11,294 nucleotides of DNA from an uncultured bacterium (GCA_905215395.1 CAJMQA010000091.1:1-11294), one strand, 5' to 3'; positions 1-7,832 are shown, counted from the stretch's first letter. The notes: a model not told the origin generated them from the letters alone. Numbers and translations are program-made.

Positions 1-1166
1 ATATTAAGCATAATCACAGCATCTTTTTCTACCGCATGATCCCGGATAGCTTGCTTTAAAGAAGCCACCGCCACTGCAGCAGCCGGTTCAATATCAATAC
101 CTTCTGACCTCTCAAACAGTTCAGCGGCAAAGATAGCCTCATCATTTGTCACTGCAAACATATTCCCGCCGGTTTCCGTCAGGGCATCAAACAATCCTCC
201 CTTTAGAGAATAAGGAGGTTTCCGGTTAGACAATACTTTTGCACAGATTTCTTCCGATTGATGACGGGCAACATTGTCATCCATCTGGAGCAAACTTCGT
301 GATCCTGCTTTCCAGGCATCGTACATAGGTGTAAAAGGAATATTCTGAGACACCATCAGTTTCATCAGGTGAGTTCCGTAACGGCCATCCACGATAAACC
401 GTTTATTGGCTTCCCAGGCTGCAATAGCTCCTGTTCCGCTTCCAACAGCCTGAAAATAATAGTCCGGAATACGGCCAATGGTTGTCACAGCAGACAAAAC
501 CGTCGTTCCCATACCATCCCGGCGAGCCACATTCTTTGCTCCTCCCTCGGGATAAAATTTATCCAGTTCACATATCAGATTAGAAAGATGGATAGCATCA
601 AAATAATCGCTTCCCTTTGCTGTCGCCACCAGTTTAACACAAGGATTTAACGGCTTCTGCGACCACATGGCATCCACATAATCTTCAGGGATACACAATA
701 ACAGAGGAATCTTATTTTCCGAACATACCCGCGCAAACGCACGAGCCGTATTACCTGCCGAAGCCACCACCATAACTTTATCACTGTTACCGTTTATCCG
801 GGCACATACGGCATAAGCTTCGCACTCTTTAAAAGTGCCTGTCTGCATGCCTGCTCCTCTTTCGGGCCAGCATCCGTTGAAAGTAATATATAAATTGGCC
901 AGTCCTAATTCCTTGGCCAATCCTTCGCTTTTATAAGTGACAGGAGCTCCGGAACCATCCAGCATCCGACAGATCGGTAACCAATCAGAATATTTGTATA
1001 ATCCCGGCAGATTTTCTTTTATTTCCAGTTGTTTTTTTGCATAGTTCGCAAAAATCAAAGCTGCACCATCCCGGTTCGGACATTCCAGTTCCCATTTATG
1101 ATCTGCGAACTTTGCTCCGCAACAACGGGATTCCAGTACGTAATCTGTTTTTTCCAATGTTTTCAC
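1..1166 (-). CDS. Cysteate synthase-like PLP enzyme (threonine synthase fold), 3' end cut by window edge
   Basis: The visible 388 codons read without interruption from a GTG at 1166 to the left edge; about the last few dozen residues are missing. It is a fold-type II PLP enzyme: the predicted Schiff-base lysine is K113 in TGTFKECEA, followed by ASAGNTARAFA (about 135-145) and the glycine-rich phosphate loop GSGTGAIAAWE. Motifs such as KYSDWLP, FNGCWPERGA, PEGGAKNVARRDGMGT and NRKPPY match, as I remember it, the cysteate synthase family of methanogens, which makes L-cysteate from O-phosphoserine and sulfite. Ordinary threonine synthase is the main alternative. In Bacteroidetes cysteate is the head-group precursor of sulfonolipids (capnine type), so that is the likely role here. 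No in-frame ATG exists between the upstream stop and the conserved region, so GTG is the best start; a TTG at 1157 is possible. The gene follows the glycosyltransferase operon by 70 bases on the same strand. Confidence 0.8.
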   Translation of the reverse strand, partial: MKTLEKTDYVLESRCCGAKFADHKWELECPNRDGAALIFANYAKKQLEIKENLPGLYKYSDWLPICRMLDGSGAPVTYKSEGLAKELGLANLYITFNGCWPERGAGMQTGTFKECEAYAVCARINGNSDKVMVVASAGNTARAFARVCSENKIPLLLCIPEDYVDAMWSQKPLNPCVKLVATAKGSDYFDAIHLSNLICELDKFYPEGGAKNVARRDGMGTTVLSAVTTIGRIPDYYFQAVGSGTGAIAAWEANKRFIVDGRYGTHLMKLMVSQNIPFTPMYDAWKAGSRSLLQMDDNVARHQSEEICAKVLSNRKPPYSLKGGLFDALTETGGNMFAVTNDEAIFAAELFERSEGIDIEPAAAVAVASLKQAIRDHAVEKDAVIMLN

Positions 1167-1187
1167 TTCATTACAATTTACAACTTA

Positions 1188-1195
1188 CAAAAGTA
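1188..1195 (-). promoter_or_regulatory. Possible -7 box of the cysteate synthase gene
   Basis: On the minus strand this reads TACTTTTG, an exact fit to the Bacteroidetes -7 consensus TAnnTTTG. It would start transcription about 15 bases ahead of the GTG at 1166. No clear -33 TTTG lies at the usual distance upstream, so the gene may instead, or also, be read through from the glycosyltransferase operon. No terminator is visible between 1167 and 1236. Confidence 0.4.
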
Positions 1196-1236
1196 AGCCA
1201 TTTTATTGTCCTGAAGTTGGGTATAAATACTACTTT

Positions 1237-1959
1237 TTATTCTTTCTTTTTCCTTTTTAAGTCTCTCTTCACCCTATTCAGATCCTTGACTGATTTTATT
1301 CCGATTTTGATGATCCGTTTCAGATTAATGGAATTGACTCCTCCCTGCCGGGGTTTAAAAGTGATCGGTATCCATTTCGCCCTATATTTTTCAGATACAG
1401 CCAATACACTGACCATTACATTTGATAAAAAGAAATCTTTCGGAATTTCCTTTAAAAATCCCTCCAACATCTTTGCTCGCATTAAACGGAAAGGAGTATT
1501 AGCATCAACGATCACTTCCCCGAAAATAAACAGGACAACCAACTTCAACACCTTGGTTACAACAATCCGGCTGAATCCATCTTGTCTGTCTTTCCGTGCT
1601 CCGATCAGGAAATCATAGTCAGCCCGTTGTTCCCAGAATGGAGCAAATTCTTCAGGATCAGTCTGCCCGTCGGAATCAGTTTGAAAAATATAATCAGCCC
1701 CATTATCGATAGCATATTTATACGCATAAAGGCAGGTTGCCCCATGTCCTGAATTCGGTTTGGTCAATGCGATCAACTGAGGATAAGAGACTGTCAGTTT
1801 TTCCAGCACCTGATAAGTTGAATCTTTACTCCCGTCGTTTACAATGACAAGACGGGAATCTTCCCCTATTTTTTCAACCACCGGATGCCATTGTTTTACA
1901 ACAGATTGAATGTTGGCTTCTTCATTATAAGCCGGCATGACTATATATAGCTTATCCAT
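1237..1959 (-). CDS. Family 2 glycosyltransferase, DPM1/GtrB-like polyprenyl-phosphate sugar transferase
   Basis: The 240-residue protein is a GT-A fold glycosyltransferase. It opens with IVMPAYNEEANI (6-17), has VIVNDGSKDST (38-48) for nucleotide binding, TDSDGQ with D95-S-D97 as the metal-binding DxD, and a late RQGGVNS segment. This layout is that of dolichol-phosphate mannose synthase and bacterial GtrB proteins, which move a sugar from a nucleotide donor to polyprenyl phosphate on the cytoplasmic face. Unlike classical GtrB it has no C-terminal pair of membrane helices; it ends in a very basic tail (KRDLKRKKKE) and may bind the membrane through charge or a partner, as soluble DPM1-type enzymes do. 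Its ATG overlaps the end of the GtrA-like gene by 8 bases, which implies translational coupling and a shared pathway. The sugar cannot be told from sequence. It is the last gene of the four-gene operon. Confidence 0.88.
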   Translation of the reverse strand: MDKLYIVMPAYNEEANIQSVVKQWHPVVEKIGEDSRLVIVNDGSKDSTYQVLEKLTVSYPQLIALTKPNSGHGATCLYAYKYAIDNGADYIFQTDSDGQTDPEEFAPFWEQRADYDFLIGARKDRQDGFSRIVVTKVLKLVVLFIFGEVIVDANTPFRLMRAKMLEGFLKEIPKDFFLSNVMVSVLAVSEKYRAKWIPITFKPRQGGVNSINLKRIIKIGIKSVKDLNRVKRDLKRKKKE

Positions 1960-2371
1960 TTTGTCTGAATGTTACATTTTTATTCAACGTAAACTGAAAA
2001 AGAGTTACCACAAATATAGTTACTACTTTTGAAATCAAAAGATTCATATCAGCCATATTGACCATCAGATAAAGCATACCCGAACTGATCAACAATCCGA
2101 TCATTCCCACAATGTAAAAAACCATGAAGCGAAAAACAGATTTATTTTTCACTCTAAAATTGAAATGGCGGTTCATCAGAAAACTGTTGATAATCCCACA
2201 GTTGACACTAATAATGTTTGCCAGTAAATAATATTCCGGGAAAAAATGGGTCAATAATCCGAATACCACAAAATCAATGGATACACTCAGACCTCCAATA
2301 ATCCCATATAAAATCAGGTTTCTGTATTTACAATATAACTGAATGACAATATCTCTGAATACTACTCTCAT
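1952..2371 (-). CDS. GtrA-like four-helix membrane protein
   Basis: The protein is about 139 residues long with four hydrophobic helices: LILYGIIGGLSVSIDFVVFG, the YYLLANIISVNCGIINSF region, FMVFYIVGMIGLLISSG and LLISKVVTIFVVTLFQF. It has the family-typical N-terminal GxxGG...D pattern, the central NSFLMNRHFNF, and the C-terminal FTLNKNVTF. GtrA-like proteins (PF04138) are proposed to help flip or position polyprenyl-phosphate-linked sugars at the inner membrane; their exact mechanism is not settled. The open frame extends to a TTG at 2386, but the ATG at 2371 gives a conventional start just ahead of the first helix and sits 25 bases after the upstream stop, so I prefer it. The stop overlaps the ATG of the GtrB-like gene by 8 bases. 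That pairing is the classic GtrA/GtrB arrangement. Confidence 0.87.
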   Translation of the reverse strand: MRVVFRDIVIQLYCKYRNLILYGIIGGLSVSIDFVVFGLLTHFFPEYYLLANIISVNCGIINSFLMNRHFNFRVKNKSVFRFMVFYIVGMIGLLISSGMLYLMVNMADMNLLISKVVTIFVVTLFQFTLNKNVTFRQNG

Positions 2372-2396
2372 TATACTACGATTCAAAATACCGGTT

Positions 2397-5300
2397 TCAC
2401 TTCATCTTCACTTTCCACTCCTTCTGCAACTGCTGGGCTTCCGCATTTTCCGGATCCAATTGTAAAGCTTTAACTATTATATTTGCCGCATCTCCCTGCT
2501 TACCTATGCCAAAGAGATAAAGTCCTTTCAACACAAACCACTCCGGATCGTCATTTACTGCCCCCCTCTGCTCCAACAGGGCAGATGCCTTTGTCCAGTC
2601 CTTCTGCTGAATCAACATTCTTAATTCTACTTTATCCGCCGGTAAATATCCAGGTTGGGCTTCATTGACTTTCGACAAAATCTGCTGTACCGGAGTATAT
2701 TGTTTAATACGGCAATAACAATCGGCAAGCCGCACCAGATCCGGAACTGTCTGCCGCACCTGTAAAAGTCGGTTATACACGTTGATTGCAGTTGTATAAT
2801 TGGCATTCTTATACAGAATTTCTCCACCCAGAGAAAGGGCATTGGCAAAATTCGGACGATAAGTCAATGCTTTATTGATATTATCAATAGCCTCTTTATA
2901 ACGTTTCATTTTATCATAAACCATTGCCTTCAGATAATATCCATCCACAGAAAAAACATTTTCATCCAAAATCCTTTGTGCACATTCCATGGCTTCTTTC
3001 AATTTCTTCTCCTGTATGTAAGTCAGGCTCAGCATATATAGGGTTTCATTTAAAGTCGGATGCAACTCCATAGCCTTCTTTCCATAGTATTCCGCCTGCT
3101 CAAAATTATGGGTCATATAAGATAATTTCGCAATTCTTGACATGACCTCCTCATTTTTCGGATGTTTTTCAATATAGTTCCGGAATACTTTCAAAGCCTC
3201 ATCATATTTCTTTTCACTTTCCAGCTTAAAGCCCTCCAATTCCTCTTTACCTTGTCTTTTAACGACAGCCGTCATTGGATAACCATCCGTTTCAGGAGCA
3301 TATATCGTTCCTTCAGGCGGAAATAATCCGGATTTTAACTGATGTCTGTTGATATAAACATTCGCAAACATTGCATAATCCCAATCTTTGGAATATTTTT
3401 CATAATAACGGCTATATATGACTTTCACATTGGTATCTTTCCTGAAATAATAAGCAACATTATTTACATGATTAGTCACAATTACGGTTTTCTTGTCTTT
3501 GGGCAAATCCACATTTTTCCGGAACCATTCATAGGCATTTTTCAACGAATTGTAATAATAATCCGTTTCATAATCCCCGTAGGCACCCTTTAATCCCCCG
3601 ATCAATTCATTAAAATAAATATAGTCATTCGGATGGTTCCTGATCATATGTTTCACAGGTAATGACAGTCCAGCAACAAAAACCAGAACCACAGCCAATT
3701 TTCCCCACTTACATTTTACAACATCAATCATACTCTGCCAGAAACGTCCGGCAATCAGGACCATGGGTGGCATAACAAAGAGTAAATGCCGTATGCCTCC
3801 ATAAAGATTGGAATTTTTATAAATCACCCAAACCACCGGGAATATGGCTGCAAACAAGAGAAAATAGGAAATCAAAGAAAATTCTTTCCTTCTAACCAGC
3901 ACGTACAGGATATAACCAATAAAGCCTGTTACTATAACGAGCGGCATACCGATCATCAAATATTTAGGAGCATATTTCCAGGGTAACATATTGGACATCA
4001 TCTGTTCCCCGTCAAAAATAGTCCTCAGTCCGATACTATAATTGGTAAATTCCCGCAGTGAAAATAACACATTGGAAAGCGGTTTTTGCAAAGCAAATGG
4101 CCATAATGCAATAGCAAGTAAATAACTGAAAATCAAAATGATAAACAATACAGTCAGTATATTTCCAAGGACACCCTGATATTTTCCAAACTTATAGAAT
4201 TCCTTTAGTCCGTAATAGCGGATATAAAACAATCCGGCATACATGAGCAGCATCGGATAAAGGATCAAACCTCCTGAGCGGGTTCCCAGAGCCAGAGCAA
4301 TACCTAAAACAGCCCCGACCATATCCCTGATCCGGAAATAAGGATAATAATCAAATAAACGGATTACATAATAAATAGATACGATATATCCTGCCGCAAA
4401 AGGAATATCCTTCAAATTGTTCATACTATGCCCGAAGAAACGAGGAGTAAAAAACATCAGCAATATAGACAACAGTCCACACAATCCTCCTCCCCAGCGC
4501 AAACCTGCCAAACCGACAAACAAAACCCCCAAAGCCCCGTTAAAGGCACACACAACATGTCTGGCTTCATAATAGTTTTCTATATTAAACCAACGGCAAA
4601 TAGCCCCGGCCACCACCTGCATAGAGATTCCATACAAATGAAGCGTTGTCTTAGGTTGATAAAGCGCTGTGGTATCACCATTAGCAAAGTAATTCAGGAC
4701 ATATGCTGTATGCTGATGGTCCGGATACTCATCACCAGTCACCCCGTAGTCCTTACTGATATAAGGCATATAGCAAAAAGTGAAACAAGCAAACAGAATG
4801 ACCAGCATCCGGAAAACCATATTCAGCTGTACTTTTCCGTCCAGCTGAAACAAATTTCTAAAAAATGAACCGGAAATCAGATACCGGAAAGGAATCTTAA
4901 AGGTATAGCTCATCCCTAAACCTGCCATATCCGGCACAGTAAACTTATCTGTCTTAGCCGTTACATTCAGCTTTTTAAAAGGAAGATAATTTTTTTGCAA
5001 ACTATATCCAACTGCAACTAACAAATTGTTGCTCAAATCACTGGCACCATATGCCTTCAAAAATTGCTCTTTACTGGCAATGAAAAAAGGAGAAACTGAA
5101 ACCGAATGAAAAGTTGCCCCCCAATTTTTAATAGAAAACTCACCCCACCATTTCAGTTTTACAGGACTGGAATAAAATACCTCTCCCCGTTTTGTTTCTT
5201 TTGTATATTGACTTAATAAATGGGGTAGTATGGACAACGACTGACGGTCAGTATCAATCATCACAATCTTCTCCCCCTGACATTTCTGTATTAATTGTAT

Positions 5301-5447
5301 ATATTCATCCTGAGTACGACACTGATTAATTGAATAATAATCAAGCTCATAGCCTTCTGCAACAATTTTCTCATATTCTTTAACGGAAGATGAAAAAATA
5401 ATGACAGAAAATTTCTTCGGACAATTCTCTTGTTCTGCTTTTCTCAT
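2397..5447 (-). CDS. Three-part protein: degenerate GT-A domain, GT-C (GT39/PMT-like) membrane glycosyltransferase, C-terminal TPR array
   Basis: This 1016-residue protein has three parts. Residues about 11-200 resemble a worn family 2 glycosyltransferase domain: a first strand FSVIIFSSS, then GEKIVMIDTD (58-67) with a DxD-like DTD, and SPFFIASKEQFLKAYGA (119-135). Residues about 208-640 form a multi-pass GT-C region with the acidic pair D239-E240 (TGDE) in the first outer loop, R296-H297, HSMNNLKDIPFA with K346-D347, TRSGG, and SNLYGGIRHLLF. Such loop acids are the catalytic centre in PMT/ArnT-type enzymes, which use lipid-linked sugars on the outer membrane face. After a soluble stretch ending in LFPPEGTIYA, residues about 735-1016 make roughly eight TPR units of 33-34 residues, predicted periplasmic by analogy. 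It starts 20 bases after its paralog and probably shares its lipid donor. The substrate is unknown. Confidence 0.8.
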   Translation of the reverse strand: MRKAEQENCPKKFSVIIFSSSVKEYEKIVAEGYELDYYSINQCRTQDEYIQLIQKCQGEKIVMIDTDRQSLSILPHLLSQYTKETKRGEVFYSSPVKLKWWGEFSIKNWGATFHSVSVSPFFIASKEQFLKAYGASDLSNNLLVAVGYSLQKNYLPFKKLNVTAKTDKFTVPDMAGLGMSYTFKIPFRYLISGSFFRNLFQLDGKVQLNMVFRMLVILFACFTFCYMPYISKDYGVTGDEYPDHQHTAYVLNYFANGDTTALYQPKTTLHLYGISMQVVAGAICRWFNIENYYEARHVVCAFNGALGVLFVGLAGLRWGGGLCGLLSILLMFFTPRFFGHSMNNLKDIPFAAGYIVSIYYVIRLFDYYPYFRIRDMVGAVLGIALALGTRSGGLILYPMLLMYAGLFYIRYYGLKEFYKFGKYQGVLGNILTVLFIILIFSYLLAIALWPFALQKPLSNVLFSLREFTNYSIGLRTIFDGEQMMSNMLPWKYAPKYLMIGMPLVIVTGFIGYILYVLVRRKEFSLISYFLLFAAIFPVVWVIYKNSNLYGGIRHLLFVMPPMVLIAGRFWQSMIDVVKCKWGKLAVVLVFVAGLSLPVKHMIRNHPNDYIYFNELIGGLKGAYGDYETDYYYNSLKNAYEWFRKNVDLPKDKKTVIVTNHVNNVAYYFRKDTNVKVIYSRYYEKYSKDWDYAMFANVYINRHQLKSGLFPPEGTIYAPETDGYPMTAVVKRQGKEELEGFKLESEKKYDEALKVFRNYIEKHPKNEEVMSRIAKLSYMTHNFEQAEYYGKKAMELHPTLNETLYMLSLTYIQEKKLKEAMECAQRILDENVFSVDGYYLKAMVYDKMKRYKEAIDNINKALTYRPNFANALSLGGEILYKNANYTTAINVYNRLLQVRQTVPDLVRLADCYCRIKQYTPVQQILSKVNEAQPGYLPADKVELRMLIQQKDWTKASALLEQRGAVNDDPEWFVLKGLYLFGIGKQGDAANIIVKALQLDPENAEAQQLQKEWKVKMK

Positions 5448-5467
5448 AATATTTCAACTAATCACGT

Positions 5468-7582
5468 TTAATCCTTTTCAGCCTGAAGCTTATCCCCTGA
5501 TTTCAGGGAACAATCATACAGAATTTCCTTCAGATCCGGATATTTTTGAACACTTTGTTTCAAATAGGGCAAAGCAGCTTTATAATTCTGCATATAATAA
5601 TATGCCCTCCCCAGGTTCGCATATATCAAAAACTGATTTTCCGGGGATTTTGTCATGCGCTCAGCTTGTTTCAAAGTTTGAATAGCCTGATCAAACAATT
5701 TCAATTGCAAAAAAGATAAACCACTAAAAATAAAAGCGATTTCAATTTGTTCCCCGGATGATGGCCAAAAATAAACATATTTTCCTAATAATTCTATTGA
5801 TTTTTTATATTTTTTTTGATAATAATAACCATATCCCATCCAAAACCAAATTCCAAAATTTGCGGGATTATAGCGATACGATTTTTCCAACAAATCCATG
5901 CCTTCCTCTATTTTTCCCAACCTTACCGAACGGATTCCATCCGCATCATAACGATTTTCTTTTTTAACGACCGCACATACCGGTTTCCCCTCTATCGTCT
6001 CCACATGGATAGTCCCTTTGGGTGGGAAAAAAGTCTTCAATACTTTTGCAGGAATAAATTGCAAAGATAAGATCTGGTAATCAAAATCTGATTCTGCATA
6101 TCCTCTGAACGCACAGAGTTTTACATCCACATTCTTGTATCTCCGGGCATTCTGATATGCTACTACGGAAATATTCTTGGCTCCAACCCTGACCAAGGAA
6201 TCCGATTTACTGACGACATTCTTCATCAACCATTCAAAGGAATTGACACAGGCCGTTTCATAATAATCCATATCATAATTCAGATAGGGTTCAGCTATCA
6301 ACGGATTATAATAAGAATAACAATATTTATAATTCCGGCTCATCCAAAAAACAGTCGGCAGTGTCACGGTTAGCATCACCACCAGATATATCTTTTTCCA
6401 TGACTTCCTGCGCAAGCTTTCATAAGTCTCGTACATCCCAACAGCTGAAATCGCTGCAAAAGAAGAGAAAATGAAAAGGGTATGACGCCAGCCATTGTAA
6501 ATATTTGAATCCCCAAGTCCGATATACAAGGGTGGAAACACCAAAGTAAATAGTAAAAAAATAACAAACACTTTATTATAACTGTTCCATATCCGGGGAA
6601 AATGAAATAAAAACAATATGACTCCCAGCCAGGCAAAAAACGGAATTGTAATCAGATAACTTTTCCATAAATAAAAGGGAGGAAGATTCAGAGAAGTGAT
6701 GATTTCCCCCTTATAAAGCATAGGAATTTGTTGTTTAAACTCCTTTACCAATTGAAATGCATGTTTGATATGTCCGACAGGCCCTTCATAAAAGAAATTC
6801 GGATATGCACAAAAACCCAGTAAACAACCAGCAACGATAATTAATATTCCTATCCCGAATATACGGCCACACACTGCATATTCTTTTCTAACAAACAAAT
6901 CTCTCAAATCAGGGCGGAAATACAGACACAGCAAACCTCCGACACCAAAATAAAAAGGCAAAAGCAAACCTCCGACTCTGATACTCACAGCCAAGGCTAT
7001 TCCAAAAACAGCCCACATTACATCCATTTTATTAAACTTCGGAAGTGTTTTGTAGATACGAAAAAACGCATAAATAGCTATAGCAAACCCGGCAGCCATG
7101 GGAATATCTTTTGAATCGAAAAACGAAAGTCCGAATACAATCGGAGAAATCCCCATAACCAGCAAAGTAATACAAGCAAGCCGCCAATTCTTCACCTCTT
7201 TGGCAATCAATCCGGCAAAAAGCATAAATAAGAAACCGAAAATAGCATTCAATAGGTGCCGGATCAAATATTCCTGAGTCCCCATCCCCCAATATTTGAC
7301 AATAAACGCAGGAAGTATCTCAAACCCCACTCCATAGTACTTCATGTGGGGAATTTTCACGGCAGGAACTTTTGAATAGTCAGCAAAACTCGTATCTCCA
7401 TGGGTATAATATTCCAGACAATACTTTCCATTGGCAGCATCCAAAGGTTCGTCACCGGTAATACCCACCTGTGGTGCTATAGACATCAAAACTGCAAAAA
7501 GCACCAAAGCTATACAATAAAATACGATCCGGGGCTTTTCATACTTACCAGTCCACTCCAATAAACGGGAAATAACACACAT
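5468..7582 (-). CDS. GT-C (GT39/PMT-like) membrane glycosyltransferase with C-terminal TPR repeats
   Basis: The first gene of the operon encodes 704 residues. A short cytoplasmic start leads into helix 1 (about 19-37), then the TGDE motif with D44-E45, the likely catalytic acids of the first periplasmic loop. R108-H109, FDSKDIPMAAGF with K158-D159, SIRVGG (200-205) and SNIYNGWRHTLF (359-370, with R366-H367) match the paralog downstream. Roughly ten or more hydrophobic segments run to about residue 410. A soluble segment ends in FFPPKGTIHVETIEGKP, and residues about 543-704 form around four TPR-like units. It lacks the N-terminal GT-A-like domain of its neighbour. The family uses polyprenyl-phosphate sugars to modify proteins (PMT) or lipids (ArnT); the TPR part suggests a protein partner or acceptor, which is inference. 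The ATG at 7582 gives a sensible N-terminus, and a good promoter lies just upstream. Confidence 0.82.
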   Translation of the reverse strand: MCVISRLLEWTGKYEKPRIVFYCIALVLFAVLMSIAPQVGITGDEPLDAANGKYCLEYYTHGDTSFADYSKVPAVKIPHMKYYGVGFEILPAFIVKYWGMGTQEYLIRHLLNAIFGFLFMLFAGLIAKEVKNWRLACITLLVMGISPIVFGLSFFDSKDIPMAAGFAIAIYAFFRIYKTLPKFNKMDVMWAVFGIALAVSIRVGGLLLPFYFGVGGLLCLYFRPDLRDLFVRKEYAVCGRIFGIGILIIVAGCLLGFCAYPNFFYEGPVGHIKHAFQLVKEFKQQIPMLYKGEIITSLNLPPFYLWKSYLITIPFFAWLGVILFLFHFPRIWNSYNKVFVIFLLFTLVFPPLYIGLGDSNIYNGWRHTLFIFSSFAAISAVGMYETYESLRRKSWKKIYLVVMLTVTLPTVFWMSRNYKYCYSYYNPLIAEPYLNYDMDYYETACVNSFEWLMKNVVSKSDSLVRVGAKNISVVAYQNARRYKNVDVKLCAFRGYAESDFDYQILSLQFIPAKVLKTFFPPKGTIHVETIEGKPVCAVVKKENRYDADGIRSVRLGKIEEGMDLLEKSYRYNPANFGIWFWMGYGYYYQKKYKKSIELLGKYVYFWPSSGEQIEIAFIFSGLSFLQLKLFDQAIQTLKQAERMTKSPENQFLIYANLGRAYYYMQNYKAALPYLKQSVQKYPDLKEILYDCSLKSGDKLQAEKD

Positions 7583-7640
7583 ATATAAAATATCTACTAA
7601 TACATCGGATAATTTTTATTCCTACTAACTAATACAAAGA

Positions 7641-7671
7641 CAAATATACGGTTTTCATAAACATTGTCCAA
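7641..7671 (-). promoter_or_regulatory. Promoter of the glycosyltransferase operon
   Basis: On the minus strand 7648-7641 reads TATATTTG, a perfect TAnnTTTG -7 box, with TTGG at 7671-7668 set 20 bases upstream as a -33 element. This is the Bacteroidetes housekeeping promoter layout. Transcription would begin near 7634, leaving a leader of about 50 bases ahead of the ATG at 7582. Confidence 0.6.
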
Positions 7672-7735
7672 CCCTCCTCTCACATATTCAATGAAACACT
7701 CCCTTGCAGCCTCATTAAAAATGTTTTTCTGCCGT

Positions 7736-7756
7736 TCTGTCAGATTTTATGACAGA
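7736..7756. promoter_or_regulatory. Inverted repeat, possible operator or upstream activating site
   Basis: TCTGTCA (7736-7742) and TGACAGA (7750-7756) form a perfect 7-bp dyad with a 7-base spacer. The same stretch is also a near-perfect tandem repeat with a 12-base period (TGTCAGATTT at 7738, TGACAGATTT at 7750). Its centre lies about 95 bases upstream of the start implied by the sigma-54-like element, which suits an enhancer-binding protein site. It could equally serve the divergent operon, or be chance. Confidence 0.4.
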
Positions 7757-7816
7757 TTTCTATTCCATTTTATTAAAAACAGACATTTTTGGCAAAAAAC
7801 AATTTTCAAAAACCGT

Positions 7817-7832
7817 TGGCATACCATTTGAT
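7817..7832 (+). promoter_or_regulatory. Sigma-54-like -24/-12 promoter ahead of dnaK
   Basis: The sequence TGGCATACCATTTGAT fits the sigma-54 consensus TGGCACRNNNNTTGCW at nine of eleven defined positions, with the GG and the downstream TTG at the correct spacing; the -12 C is replaced by A. Transcription would begin near 7842, about 70 bases ahead of the dnaK ATG. No better TAnnTTTG box with a spaced TTTG is seen ahead of dnaK. The TTTG within this element could alternatively be part of an imperfect housekeeping -7 box (TA with three spacer bases). Confidence 0.4.

Noticed and set aside
1037..1618. A 193-codon plus-strand open frame
   Set aside because: It lies antisense to the cysteate synthase and family 2 glycosyltransferase genes, crosses both genes and their spacer, and shows no domain or family signature.
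2372..2386. TTG start at 2386 for the GtrA-like gene
   Set aside because: It adds only five residues (MNRSI) before an in-frame ATG that is better placed for the first membrane helix; it cannot be fully ruled out.
7790..7794. A second TGGCA upstream of dnaK
   Set aside because: No TTGC-like -12 element follows at the right spacing, so it is not a credible sigma-54 promoter.
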